22,811 bases of DNA from CAYUIG01 sp964444685 (lineage in GTDB: Bacteria; Gemmatimonadota; Gemmatimonadetes; Longimicrobiales; RSA9): the NCBI GenBank assembly GCA_964444685.1, contig CAYUIG010000050.1, forward strand, positions 1 to 22,811. Direction: 5' to 3'. The notes under the pieces are model-generated. The model did not search any database. It saw only the letters and a program-made list of their open reading frames with translations, and had not been told where the DNA came from. Positions within the stretch are counted from its first letter, which is position 1. Each line of letters starts with the position of its first letter. The position numbers were made by a program, and so were the translations under genes. This document shows, one piece after another, positions 6,026 to 14,857 of this stretch.

Positions 6026-9000
6026 ATGTCCTTCGTACACCTGCACACGCACAGCGAGTATTCGCTGCTGGATGGCGCCAACCGCATTTCCGATCTCGTT
6101 CGGCGCGCGGTCGAACTCGAGATGCCCGCGCTCGCGCTCACGGATCACGGCTGCCTGTTCGGATCCTTCTGGTTTCAGGAGCAGGCGAAGAAGCACGGCA
6201 TCAAGCCGATCCTCGGCATGGAAGCCTACGTGGCTCCCGGCGACCGCCGCGCACGCGGCCGCGCGGCCGCGGAGATCGCACGCGCGGAGCCGGGCAGCTG
6301 GGTGGCGGACGAGAAGTACTACCATCTCGTGCTGCTCGCCCGCGATGAAATCGGCTGGCGCAATCTCGTACGACTGAGCTCGATCGGTTACCTCGAAGGC
6401 TTCTATCACCGCCCGCGCATCGACCGTGAAGTCCTTGCCCAGCACTCGGAAGGATTGATCGTCACGTCCGCGTGCATGGCCGGCGAGGTCGCGCGTCACC
6501 TGATGGCCGACCGCTGGGACGCCGCACGCGAAGCGGCGACGTGGTACGCGGAGCTCTTCCGTGACCGCTACTACCTCGAGGTGCAGGCGCACGACTCCGA
6601 GGGACAGGACCGCCTCAACGAGCAAGTGTTCCGTCTGGCCGATGAGATGGGGCTGCCCGTCGTTGTCACGAACGATGCGCACTTCCTGCGCGCGGCCGAT
6701 CACGAAGCGCACGACGTCCTGCTCTGCATCGGACTGGGCAAGGACCGCGACGATCCGCAGCGAATGCGCTACGACGCGGGTCTCTACTTCAAGTCGGCCG
6801 ACGAGATCGCCAACCGCTTCCCCGGCCGCGGCGACCTGCTCGAGAACACCCTCGCCATCGCGGATCAGGTCGATGTGCGCTTCAAGCGACAGTACCATGT
6901 CCCGTCCTATCCGCTGCCGCCGAACGTCACCGACGAGGGGGCGCTGCTGCGCGACATGGTGCACGAGCGCGCGCACGCACGTTTCGGCGACCCGCTCCCA
7001 GACGACATCCGCGCGCGCCTCGAGTACGAGCTGAGCGTGATCTCGAACGAGAAGGCGGACTACTCGGGCTATTTCCTGATCACGCAGGACTTCATCAACT
7101 GGGCGAAGGAGCGCGGCGTTCCAGTCGGGCCAGGCCGCGGCTCCGCGGCCGGCTCGCTGGTCGCGTTCGTGCTCGGCATCACGGACGTGAACCCGCTCGA
7201 CTTCGATCTGCTCTTCGAGCGCTTCCTCAACCCCGATCGCGTGTCGATGCCCGACATCGACGTCGACTTCTGCTACGAGCGGCGGGGTGAGGTAATTGAG
7301 TACGTACGCGACAAGTACGGCCGCGACTCGGTCGGGCAGATCATCACGTTCGGCACGATGAAGTCGCGCGCAGTGATTCGCGACGTGGGCCGTGTGCTCG
7401 GCTTCGAACCCTCCGAAACCGACCGCCTCGCCAAGCTGATACCGAACGCGCCGAACAACTCGCTCACGGTGGCGGAGGCCGAGAAGCAGGTGCCGGAGCT
7501 GAAGGCGGCTGCGGAGGCGGATCCGAAGGTCCGGCAGCTGCTCGAGTATGCGAAGGTGCTGGAAGGACTGTCGCGCCACGCGAGCGTGCACGCGGCGGGT
7601 GTCGTGATCGCGCCCGGACCGCTGCACGAGTACGTACCGGTGTGCACGCAGACGACGCGCGGCGCCGGCGGCAACGGAGACGGCGAGTCGGACGAGGGCG
7701 TGCTGGTCACGCAGTGGGACATGACCGCCCTCGAGCAGGCCGGGATGCTCAAGATGGATTTCCTCGGCCTGAAGACGCTCACGGTCATCCACGATGCGGT
7801 CGCGTGGATCCGCCGCCGCCACGGCGCACTGAAGCATCCCGTTTCGGGCGACGTCTACGCCTCCATGCTCGATGTGCCGCTCGAAGATCCCGGCGTATTC
7901 GAGATGCTCGCGCACGGCGGAACGGCGGGCGTGTTCCAGTTCGAATCATCGCTGGCCACGGACAAGCTGCGCGCGATGAAGTGCGACCGCTTCGAGGACC
8001 TGGTCGCCACGAACGCGCTCATCCGTCCCGGCCCGCTCGACAGCGGCATGACGGACGTATACATCCGCCGCAAGCTGGGCCGCGAGCCGGTGCGCTACCC
8101 GCACGATTCGCTGAAGGAGATCCTGGCGTCGACGTACGGCGTGATCACCTACCAGGAGCAGGTGATGCGCATGGCGCAGGTGCTCGCCGGCTTCTCGCTC
8201 GCGGAAGCGGACGTGCTGCGCAAGGCGGTCGGCAAGAAGGACCAGGCGCTGACCGATCGCGAGGTCGCGCGCTTCGTCGAGCGCGCGGTCGCCAACGGCG
8301 TGGAGCTGCGCACGGCCGAGCAGATCGGCGAGCAGGTGGCGACGTTCGGCCGCTACGGCTTCAACCGGTCGCACAGCGTTGCGTACGCGCTGCTGAGCTA
8401 TCAGACCGCATGGCTCAAGCGGTACTATCCGGCCGAGTTCATGGCCGCGCTGCTGTCGAGCGTGGTCGACAAGGTCGATGACGTCGTGCAGTACATCGCG
8501 GAGTGCCGCGAGCTGGGCCGCTCCGTGCCGGAGCGCTCCGGAGGCTTGCAGGTGCTGCCGCCCGATGTGAACGAGTCCGAGTGGAAGTTCACGCCGGTCG
8601 GCGATGACACCATCCGCTTCGGCCTCGGCGCCGTGCGCGGCCTCGGCGCGGGTGCGGTCCGTTCGATCCTCGAGCAGCGCACGACGGGCGGCAGCTTCCG
8701 CTCGCTCTTCGACCTCGCGGAGCGCGTGGATCTGCGACAGGTCGGGCGCCGTTCGATCGAGGCACTGATCCTCTCCGGCGCATGCGACTCCTTCGGTCAT
8801 CGCGCCCAGCTCATGGCCGGCGTCGAGACGACCATCCGCGAGGCGCAGCTCCGGCAGGAGGAGCGCGACGCCGGACAGGTTTCGCTGTTCGACGTGGGCG
8901 GCGGCGCCGACGTGCCAGCGCGACCCGAGCCGCTGCTGCCGGACGTGCCGCGCTGGCCGGAGTCCGAACGCCTCACGCGCGAGAAGGAAGTGCTCGGCTT

Positions 9001-9607
9001 CTTCATCAGCGGGCACCCGCTCGAGAAGTACCGGGACATCGTGAGCGTATTCGAGCGCGTGACGACGGCAACGCTCAAGGAGCATCGCGACAAGCGCGTC
9101 GAGCTGGCATGCGTCGTCACGTCGATCGTGCGCCAGATCTCGAAGAAGAACGGCTCGGAGTGGGCGCGCATCCAGGTCGAGGACTTCCACGGCACCGCCA
9201 CCGTCCTCGCCTTCGGCGACGCGTGGGAGCTGCATCACGATCTGCTGTCGCAGGATGTGCCGGTCCTGCTGCGCGGCAGCGTGTCGGGCCGCGACCGCGA
9301 TGAGGATGCGCCGCCACTCTTCCTCGACTCCGCCGTGCCGCTCGCATCGCTTACGGGCAGCGGATCGCTCGGCCTCGAGGTGGCGCTTCCGCCGGACGCG
9401 CCGCCCGACCGTGTGGAAGCGGCGGCGCTCGTGCTACGCGAGCATCCGGGCGTCTGCCCGCTGCTCGTGCGCTGGACGGGCGCGGGCAACGGCAACGGCG
9501 GTCTCGCGCTCCGGTCGCGCACATTGCGCGTGTCCGCCGATGACGCACTGCTGCGCAGGCTCCGCGATCTGTTCGGCGCGGACCATGTCCGTCTCGTGAA
9601 GACGTGA
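6026..9607 (+). CDS. dnaE: DNA polymerase III alpha subunit
   Basis: This 1193-residue protein is the replicative polymerase catalytic subunit. The PHP domain opens with HLHTHSEYSLLDG (His5, His7, His9) and keeps LTDHG, so its metal site looks intact. The palm domain has the catalytic PDIDVDF motif (Asp410, Asp412) and the third acidic residue in KMDFLGL (Asp578), plus GPGRGSAAGSLVAF. The segments NRSHSVAYALLSYQTAWLK and FFISGHPLEKY belong to the fingers and the linker before the OB fold. A C-terminal OB domain starts near ELACVVTSIV. Its length matches DnaE1. The start ATG follows the upstream stop as TGAGATG. Its own stop touches the accA start region, so it is part of a tightly packed gene string. 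Confidence 0.97.
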   Translation: MSFVHLHTHSEYSLLDGANRISDLVRRAVELEMPALALTDHGCLFGSFWFQEQAKKHGIKPILGMEAYVAPGDRRARGRAAAEIARAEPGSWVADEKYYHLVLLARDEIGWRNLVRLSSIGYLEGFYHRPRIDREVLAQHSEGLIVTSACMAGEVARHLMADRWDAAREAATWYAELFRDRYYLEVQAHDSEGQDRLNEQVFRLADEMGLPVVVTNDAHFLRAADHEAHDVLLCIGLGKDRDDPQRMRYDAGLYFKSADEIANRFPGRGDLLENTLAIADQVDVRFKRQYHVPSYPLPPNVTDEGALLRDMVHERAHARFGDPLPDDIRARLEYELSVISNEKADYSGYFLITQDFINWAKERGVPVGPGRGSAAGSLVAFVLGITDVNPLDFDLLFERFLNPDRVSMPDIDVDFCYERRGEVIEYVRDKYGRDSVGQIITFGTMKSRAVIRDVGRVLGFEPSETDRLAKLIPNAPNNSLTVAEAEKQVPELKAAAEADPKVRQLLEYAKVLEGLSRHASVHAAGVVIAPGPLHEYVPVCTQTTRGAGGNGDGESDEGVLVTQWDMTALEQAGMLKMDFLGLKTLTVIHDAVAWIRRRHGALKHPVSGDVYASMLDVPLEDPGVFEMLAHGGTAGVFQFESSLATDKLRAMKCDRFEDLVATNALIRPGPLDSGMTDVYIRRKLGREPVRYPHDSLKEILASTYGVITYQEQVMRMAQVLAGFSLAEADVLRKAVGKKDQALTDREVARFVERAVANGVELRTAEQIGEQVATFGRYGFNRSHSVAYALLSYQTAWLKRYYPAEFMAALLSSVVDKVDDVVQYIAECRELGRSVPERSGGLQVLPPDVNESEWKFTPVGDDTIRFGLGAVRGLGAGAVRSILEQRTTGGSFRSLFDLAERVDLRQVGRRSIEALILSGACDSFGHRAQLMAGVETTIREAQLRQEERDAGQVSLFDVGGGADVPARPEPLLPDVPRWPESERLTREKEVLGFFISGHPLEKYRDIVSVFERVTTATLKEHRDKRVELACVVTSIVRQISKKNGSEWARIQVEDFHGTATVLAFGDAWELHHDLLSQDVPVLLRGSVSGRDRDEDAPPLFLDSAVPLASLTGSGSLGLEVALPPDAPPDRVEAAALVLREHPGVCPLLVRWTGAGNGNGGLALRSRTLRVSADDALLRRLRDLFGADHVRLVKT

Positions 9608-9609
9608 GC

Positions 9610-10572
9610 ATGACGCCCGGAAACCTCCAGGCGGAAATCGCCGAGCTCGAGCAGCAGATCGAACAGCTGCGCGGCATGGCCGAACGTCACAATCTCGATG
9701 TGGCCGATGAGCTGCGTGCCCTCGAGCAGAAGCTGGAGCTCATGAAAAAGGCGGCGACGCGTTCGTTCACCGCGCTCGAGCGTGTTCAGCTCGCGCGGCA
9801 TCCGAAGCGGCCCTACACCAACGACTATCTGCGCCTCGCGTTCACGGACGTCCTCGAGCTGCACGGGGACCGCCAGTACCGCGATGACGAAGCCATCATT
9901 GGCGCGTGGGCCCGGCTCGACGGCCGGAGCGTCATGGTCATCGGCCACCAGAAAGGCCGGGACATGAAGCAGAACCTGCGGCGCAACTTCGGCATGCCGC
10001 ATCCCGAAGGCTACCGCAAGGCGCTGCGGCTGATGCAGCTCGCGGCGAAGTTCGGCCGGCCGATCATCACGCTCATCGACACGCCCGGCGCGTATCCGGG
10101 CATCGGCGCGGAGGAGCGCGGCCAGGCGGAAGCGATCGCGCGCAACCTGCGTGAGATGGCGCGGCTGGATGTGCCGGTCGTGGCCGCGGTGATCGGCGAG
10201 GGTGGCAGCGGCGGCGCGCTCGCACTGGGCGTCGCCGACCGCATCCTGATGTTCGAGAACTCGATCTACAGTGTGATCTCGCCCGAGGGCTGCGCGGCGA
10301 TCCTGTGGAAGAGCAGCGATGCGCGCGACCTCGCGGCCGAAGCGCTCCGGCTCACGGCCTCCGACCTCGCGGGGCTCGGTGTCGTGGATGAAGTGCTGAC
10401 CGAACCGCTCGGTGGCGCACACGAGGATGCGGATGCTGCGGCGGCCTCGCTGCGCGCTGCGCTGATCCGCCATCTCGACGAGCTGGACGGACGGTCGCCG
10501 CGCGATCTGATCGAGGGGCGCTGGCGGAAGTACGAGGCCATGGGCGAATGGCGCATCGAGGGGACCGCCTGA
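9610..10572 (+). CDS. accA: acetyl-CoA carboxylase carboxyltransferase subunit alpha
   Basis: This 320-residue AccA subunit works with AccD to transfer the carboxyl group from biotin to acetyl-CoA, the first step of fatty-acid synthesis. A coiled-coil N-terminus (residues 5-50) leads into RPYTNDYLRLAFTDVLELHGDR, the PEGYRKALRLM segment, LIDTPGAYPGIGAEERGQ, and the oxyanion-hole region GEGGSGGALALGVAD. All are family hallmarks. I prefer ATG at 9610 because GAAGA (9598-9602) sits seven bases upstream. A GTG at 9604 overlapping the dnaE stop as GTGA is the alternative and adds two residues. The stop overlaps the ricT start as TGATG. No accD is in the window. Confidence 0.96.
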   Translation: MTPGNLQAEIAELEQQIEQLRGMAERHNLDVADELRALEQKLELMKKAATRSFTALERVQLARHPKRPYTNDYLRLAFTDVLELHGDRQYRDDEAIIGAWARLDGRSVMVIGHQKGRDMKQNLRRNFGMPHPEGYRKALRLMQLAAKFGRPIITLIDTPGAYPGIGAEERGQAEAIARNLREMARLDVPVVAAVIGEGGSGGALALGVADRILMFENSIYSVISPEGCAAILWKSSDARDLAAEALRLTASDLAGLGVVDEVLTEPLGGAHEDADAAAASLRAALIRHLDELDGRSPRDLIEGRWRKYEAMGEWRIEGTA

Positions 10573-11453
10573 TGGCGCGCATCGTCGAGGTCACCTTCAA
10601 GGGCAACCGCCGCGAGTACTACGCCGCCGAGCAGGATGTGCAGCTCAGCGACTACGTCATCGTGGAGGCCGACCGGGGCGAGGATCTGGGCCGGGTGACC
10701 GCGGCGGGCGCCGTCGCCGAACGGAAGTGTTCGGGCTGCTCGACGGGCTGTACCGCGCCGGTCCCCACGCTCCGCCTGCTGCGCATTGCCGGACCCGATG
10801 AGGTGAACCGCGCCGTGACGTTGCGCAGTGACGAGCCGCGCGTGCGCCGCATCGCGCGCGAGAAGGTGGCGCAGCACGGCTTGAAGATGAAGGTGAGCGA
10901 GGCTGAGTGGCAGTTCGACCGCAACAAGCTCACCATCTACTTCACTGCCGAGCGACGCGTCGACTTCCGCGAGCTCGTCCGCGACCTCGCGCGCACCTTC
11001 CGCACGCGCATCGAGCTGAAGCAGATCGGCGTCCGCGATGAAGCGGCGCTGCTCGGCGGTGTGGGCCGCTGCGGGCGCGAGCTGTGCTGCTCGACGTGGC
11101 TGCGCGAGCTGAAGCCCGTGAGCTTGCAGCTCGCGAAGGATCAGCGGCTCTCGCTCAATCCGGCGCAGATCTCCGGTTGCTGCGGCCGCCTCATGTGCTG
11201 CCTCACGTACGAGCACGACTCGTACGTACAGGCGCGCCGCCGCTTCCCGCGCGAGGGCAAGGCGCTGGTGACGTTGAAGGGACGCGAGAAGGTGGTGGCC
11301 ATCGACATCTGGCGCGACCGCGTGACGCTGCGCGCCGAGGACGGCGAGCGGCGCACGATCGACCTGGAGGCGCTCAAGCAGGAGGTCGACCAGGCGCCGG
11401 ATGCGCCGCCGGAGGGCGGGACGGGCGGACGGAACGGGGGCAAGGGGCGATGA
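10572..11453 (+). CDS. ricT: PSP1/RicT (YaaT)-family iron-sulfur regulatory protein
   Basis: This 293-residue protein is of the PSP1-domain family that includes B. subtilis RicT (YaaT). RicT acts in a Fe-S cluster-bearing complex affecting RNase Y, competence and sporulation in Bacillus. The Cys pattern is C53-x2-C56-x3-C60, then GRCGRELCC (Cys167, 172, 173) and SGCCGRLMCC (Cys203, 204, 209, 210). These match the clusters that bind iron-sulfur in the family. Start ATG at 10572 gives the family N-terminus and overlaps the accA stop. The stop overlaps the metG start as ATGA. In Bacillus too, ricT lies near metG, so the neighbourhood is conserved. The role in a non-sporulating organism is unknown, perhaps RNA turnover. 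Confidence 0.9.
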   Translation: MARIVEVTFKGNRREYYAAEQDVQLSDYVIVEADRGEDLGRVTAAGAVAERKCSGCSTGCTAPVPTLRLLRIAGPDEVNRAVTLRSDEPRVRRIAREKVAQHGLKMKVSEAEWQFDRNKLTIYFTAERRVDFRELVRDLARTFRTRIELKQIGVRDEAALLGGVGRCGRELCCSTWLRELKPVSLQLAKDQRLSLNPAQISGCCGRLMCCLTYEHDSYVQARRRFPREGKALVTLKGREKVVAIDIWRDRVTLRAEDGERRTIDLEALKQEVDQAPDAPPEGGTGGRNGGKGR

Positions 11454-13030
11454 GCGGGAAGCAGGGCTGGTACCTCACGACGGCGATCGACTACGCGAAC
11501 GGGGCGCCGCACATGGGGCACGCGCTCGAGAAGATTGGCGCCGATGCCATGGTCCGCTACCGCCGCCGCAAAGGCGAGGTGACGCACTTCGTGATCGGCA
11601 TGGACGAACACGGGCTGTCCGTCCTGCAGAGCGCGGAGGCGGCGTCGATCACGCCCGGCCAGTGGGTGGACGACCTCGCCGACCGCTTCACGACCGCATG
11701 GGACACGCTCGGCATCTCACGCGACGACTTCATCCGCACGACGCAGCCGCGTCACCATCGCGCGGTGACCGCCATGATCGAGCGCATGAGTGCCGCCGGC
11801 GACCTCTACCTCGGAAAGTACGAGGGCTACTACTGCGTGCGCTGCGAGGCGTACAAGACCGAGGACGAACTCGAGCCCCTGCCGCCCGAAGGCGTAGTCG
11901 CGGAGGACGGCCACGAGGAGCGCGGGCGTCCCGTACTCGACCGGCGCTGCCCGCTGCATCCGAACCGCTTCGTGGTGTGGCTCGAGGAAGAGAACTGGTT
12001 CTTCCGGCTGTCCCGCTACCGCGACCGGCTGATCAAACTGATCGAGGAGCGGCCGGAGTTCGTGCAGCCGGAAGTGCGTCGCAACGAGGTGCTGCGCGTG
12101 CTGGAAGGCGGCCTCGAGGACATCTCCGTGTCGCGCTCGCGTCTGCCGTGGGGCGTGCCGTGGCCGGGCAGCACGCACACCGTCTACGTGTGGATCGATG
12201 CGCTCACCAACTACCTCTCCGCAATCGGATTCCCGGACCCGGAATACGAGCGCTGGTGGCCGGCGGACGTGCACGTGATCGGCAAGGACATCACGCGCTT
12301 CCACTGCATCTACTGGCCGGCGATGCTGATGAGCGCGGACCTGCCGCTGCCCCGCACCGTGTGGGCGCACGGGTTCCTCACGTTCGAAGGGCGGCGCTTC
12401 TCGAAGTCCGCCGGCGTGTGGGTGGATCTGCACGAAGCCATCGAGCGACACGGCCCCGACGCGCTGCGCTACTACCTGCTGCGCGATGTGCCGTGGAACG
12501 GCGACGGCGACTTCTCATGGCAGCGTTTCGATGCGGTGTATACCGCCGAGCTCGCCGACGATCTCGGCAACCTCGCCAACCGAACGCTCACGATGGTCGA
12601 GCGGTACCGCGATGGTGTCGTGCCCGCTGCAGCGGAGACGCGTCTCGACGCCGATCTCGCCGCCGCCGTGGTGCGCTATCGCGCGGCCATGGACGCCAGC
12701 CTGCTGCATCAGGGTGCCGCCGCCGCACTCGAGCTCGCTGCGGCCGCCAACGCGTTCGTCGGGGAACGGGCCCCGTGGGCGCAGGCGAAGGACCCGGCCC
12801 TCGCGTCCGAGCTGGATGCCACGCTCGCATCGCTCGTGCGTACGCTGATTGCGCTCGCCGTGATGCTCGAGCCGTTCATGCCGCGCAGGATGGCCGATCT
12901 CGCCCGGCAGTCCGGGGCCGCCGGGATGCCGCTCATCGACGAATTGGCCGGGCTGCCGGTCGCCGGAACACGCGTGCAGCGCGGCGATGTCCTGTTCCCG
13001 AAGGAGCCGGCTGCGACCCGCTCGGCTTGA
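11450..13030 (+). CDS. metG: methionyl-tRNA synthetase
   Basis: This 526-residue class I enzyme charges tRNA-Met. The HIGH motif is HMGH (21-24). The KMSKS motif is replaced by RFSKS (316-320), which keeps the catalytic Ser-Lys-Ser. A single zinc knuckle is C129-x2-C132 with C167-x2-H170. The family segments VYVWIDALTNYLSA, HVIGKDITRFHCIYWPA and GDGDFSWQRF are present. There is no C-terminal EMAP/Arc1p-like tRNA-binding domain; the protein ends soon after the anticodon-binding helices. This is a normal short form. The start ATG overlaps the ricT stop, and the promoter of the next gene overlaps its stop. Confidence 0.96.
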   Translation: MSGKQGWYLTTAIDYANGAPHMGHALEKIGADAMVRYRRRKGEVTHFVIGMDEHGLSVLQSAEAASITPGQWVDDLADRFTTAWDTLGISRDDFIRTTQPRHHRAVTAMIERMSAAGDLYLGKYEGYYCVRCEAYKTEDELEPLPPEGVVAEDGHEERGRPVLDRRCPLHPNRFVVWLEEENWFFRLSRYRDRLIKLIEERPEFVQPEVRRNEVLRVLEGGLEDISVSRSRLPWGVPWPGSTHTVYVWIDALTNYLSAIGFPDPEYERWWPADVHVIGKDITRFHCIYWPAMLMSADLPLPRTVWAHGFLTFEGRRFSKSAGVWVDLHEAIERHGPDALRYYLLRDVPWNGDGDFSWQRFDAVYTAELADDLGNLANRTLTMVERYRDGVVPAAAETRLDADLAAAVVRYRAAMDASLLHQGAAAALELAAAANAFVGERAPWAQAKDPALASELDATLASLVRTLIALAVMLEPFMPRRMADLARQSGAAGMPLIDELAGLPVAGTRVQRGDVLFPKEPAATRSA

Positions 13031-13056
13031 CACCTTCACTGCGGCGCCCGTATCCT
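13027..13056 (+). promoter_or_regulatory. promoter of the M23 peptidase series
   Basis: TTGACA (13027-13032) overlaps the metG stop codon. It is followed by an 18-base spacer and TATCCT (13051-13056). Transcription would start near 13063, leaving about 80 bases of leader. This is the only clear internal promoter in the 13-kb plus-strand series, and it probably separates the dnaE-metG string from the M23-dsbA string. Confidence 0.6.
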
Positions 13057-13144
13057 GGCCCGCTGAATTCCGAAGTAAGAAATCCCGGGCGGAGCACGCT
13101 GGTAGTGGTGCTGCGTCTCGATCTCCTCGACCGGGGGTAGCCCG

Positions 13145-14071
13145 ATGGCCCGACCGGACTGGACCGTTGTCGTGCAGGGACGGGACGGCGTACGCCGGAT
13201 CCGCGTCTCGCGCGACGTGGCGCGGCTCGGCATTGCCGCCGCGCTGCTCGCGTTTGCCCTCGTCGGCACCGCCGCAACCGGTCTGCTGGACGATGGACGC
13301 GCGACCACGACCGCCCGGCTGGCGGAGGAAAATCAGGCACTGCGTGCGGAGCTCGACGCGCTGAACGCCCGCCTGGACACGCTCGGCAGCGCCCTGGACG
13401 AGATGGAAACCCGCGACGCCTTCATCCGTGCGCTGGCCGGTCTGGATCCGCTCGCCGAGGAAGTCCGTCCCGCAACCGTAGAGCTGCCCGGAGCCGAGAC
13501 AGCGGACGGCCGCGCGCTCGGTCGGATCGATCGCGCGCTCGCACGGCGCGCCTACGAATCGCGCGGAGCACTGGACGGCCTGCTGCGGCGCGCCCGCCTG
13601 CTCAGCTACAGCTGGTCGGAGGCGGAGGAGACGCTGCGCGAGCATCGGACCCGGCTCGAGTCGACACCGTCCATTTTCCCGACGAACGGTTATGTGTCCA
13701 GCACGTTTTCGCAGCGGCGCTGGCATCCGCTGCTGGACCGGCCGCGTCCTCACGAGGGCCTGGACATCGTCGCGCCGGCCGGTACGCCGATCGTGGCCGC
13801 TGCCGGCGGCCGTGTATCCTTCGCCGGTACGCAGGGCGAGTACGGCCTCATGATCGAGCTCGACCACGGCAACGGCATCGTGACGCGCTACGCGCATGCG
13901 TCCCGGTTGCTGCGCGCCGTCGGCGACGTCGTCGCACGCGGCGACACCATCGGCCGCGTCGGTTCGAGCGGCCTGGCCGTGGGTTCGCACCTCCACTACG
14001 AGGTGCTCGTGAACGGCGAGAAGGCGAACCCGCGCCACTACATCCTGAACTGGACCACGATACCCGACTGA
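13145..14071 (+). CDS. M23-family metallopeptidase, membrane-anchored
   Basis: This 308-residue protein has a cytoplasmic N-terminal stretch, one membrane segment (about residues 28-47), a coiled coil (about 55-95), an alpha-helical region, and a C-terminal LytM/M23 peptidase domain (from about residue 180). The zinc and catalytic residues are visible: His203 and Asp207 in HEGLD, His251 in RYAHAS, and His282/His284 in SHLHYEV. It is therefore probably an active peptidoglycan endopeptidase in the periplasm. This differs from EnvC/NlpD-type activators, which lose these residues. The start ATG at 13145 follows a weak G-rich site. The next gene, a coiled-coil lipoprotein, starts 20 bases after its stop. 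Confidence 0.9.
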   Translation: MARPDWTVVVQGRDGVRRIRVSRDVARLGIAAALLAFALVGTAATGLLDDGRATTTARLAEENQALRAELDALNARLDTLGSALDEMETRDAFIRALAGLDPLAEEVRPATVELPGAETADGRALGRIDRALARRAYESRGALDGLLRRARLLSYSWSEAEETLREHRTRLESTPSIFPTNGYVSSTFSQRRWHPLLDRPRPHEGLDIVAPAGTPIVAAAGGRVSFAGTQGEYGLMIELDHGNGIVTRYAHASRLLRAVGDVVARGDTIGRVGSSGLAVGSHLHYEVLVNGEKANPRHYILNWTTIPD

Positions 14072-14091
14072 ACCAACGGGAGATCGCGACG

Positions 14092-14853
14092 ATGGAAAGA
14101 GTGATGGGCAGACTGGCGGTGATCGGCTGCGCGGTGCTGGCCGCGTGCGGCGGCGGCGAGGTGATCGTGCAGGCGCAGCTCGAGGGAGAGGGCGGCGAGG
14201 CCGTTGCGCTCCAGGAGTTGCCGGTGCGCGCGCTGCCGTACGACCGTGACATCGTCTTCGACTCGCTCGCGCAGGCTGCGGCCACGCCCGAGCCGCAGAT
14301 CCCCGATTCGCTGCTCGCGCTGCAGGAGCAGATCACCGCGGCGAACGAGACGTGGCAGTCCGCGCAGCTCCGCTGGAACACCGCGCGCGACACGCTGCGC
14401 ACGATCCGCGAGCGCATGGACCGGATCAATCGGGCATCGGCCGAGTACACGGTGCTCTTCCGCACCTTCGGCCAGATGGAAGCGCAGGAGCGCGCCGCGC
14501 GTACACAGATGGACAACGCGTTCGCAACGTTCAACGATCTTCAGAACCGGTACGCCACGCTCGCGCAGGAAGTGCGCGTCGCGCGTGCGAACTGGGCCGA
14601 TGATGCGTACGCGTCCGTCGACTCCGTCATCGCAGTCCGTCTCGAAACGCTCGGCCGCGAGGAAATCGCGGACACCACGGACGCGAACGGCGTCGCCCGC
14701 TTCCAGGTGAAGACGGGTGAGTGGTGGATCCACGCGCGCTACGACCTGCCCTACGAGGAGCTGTACTGGAACGTATCGATCACGGTCGAGCGCGGGGATC
14801 CGCAGCGCGTCGTGCTGAACCGCGCCAACGCGCAGCGGCGACCCAAGCTGTGA
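14092..14853 (+). CDS. coiled-coil lipoprotein, function unknown
   Basis: This 253-residue protein has a lipoprotein signal with lipobox VLAAC (Cys19) and a Gly-rich start of the mature chain. Residues from about 60 to 165 are strongly helical, rich in Gln, Arg and Ala, and look like a long coiled coil. The last 70 residues look like a small beta-sandwich, with TDANGVARFQVKTGEWW followed by a YWNVSITVERGD segment, resembling carboxypeptidase-regulatory-like folds. I do not recognise a named family. ATG at 14092 is preceded by GGGAGA with a 9-base gap. A second in-frame ATG at 14104 would also keep the signal. It lies directly after the M23 peptidase gene, which suggests an envelope partner or regulator of that enzyme. 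Confidence 0.75.
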   Translation: MERVMGRLAVIGCAVLAACGGGEVIVQAQLEGEGGEAVALQELPVRALPYDRDIVFDSLAQAAATPEPQIPDSLLALQEQITAANETWQSAQLRWNTARDTLRTIRERMDRINRASAEYTVLFRTFGQMEAQERAARTQMDNAFATFNDLQNRYATLAQEVRVARANWADDAYASVDSVIAVRLETLGREEIADTTDANGVARFQVKTGEWWIHARYDLPYEELYWNVSITVERGDPQRVVLNRANAQRRPKL

Positions 14854-14857
14854 GGTC

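Noticed and set aside
5909..7915. A 668-residue minus-strand open frame opposite dnaE, with another at 7946-9238
   Set aside because: Both are antisense shadows of a clear dnaE gene; their length follows from GC-rich codon third positions.
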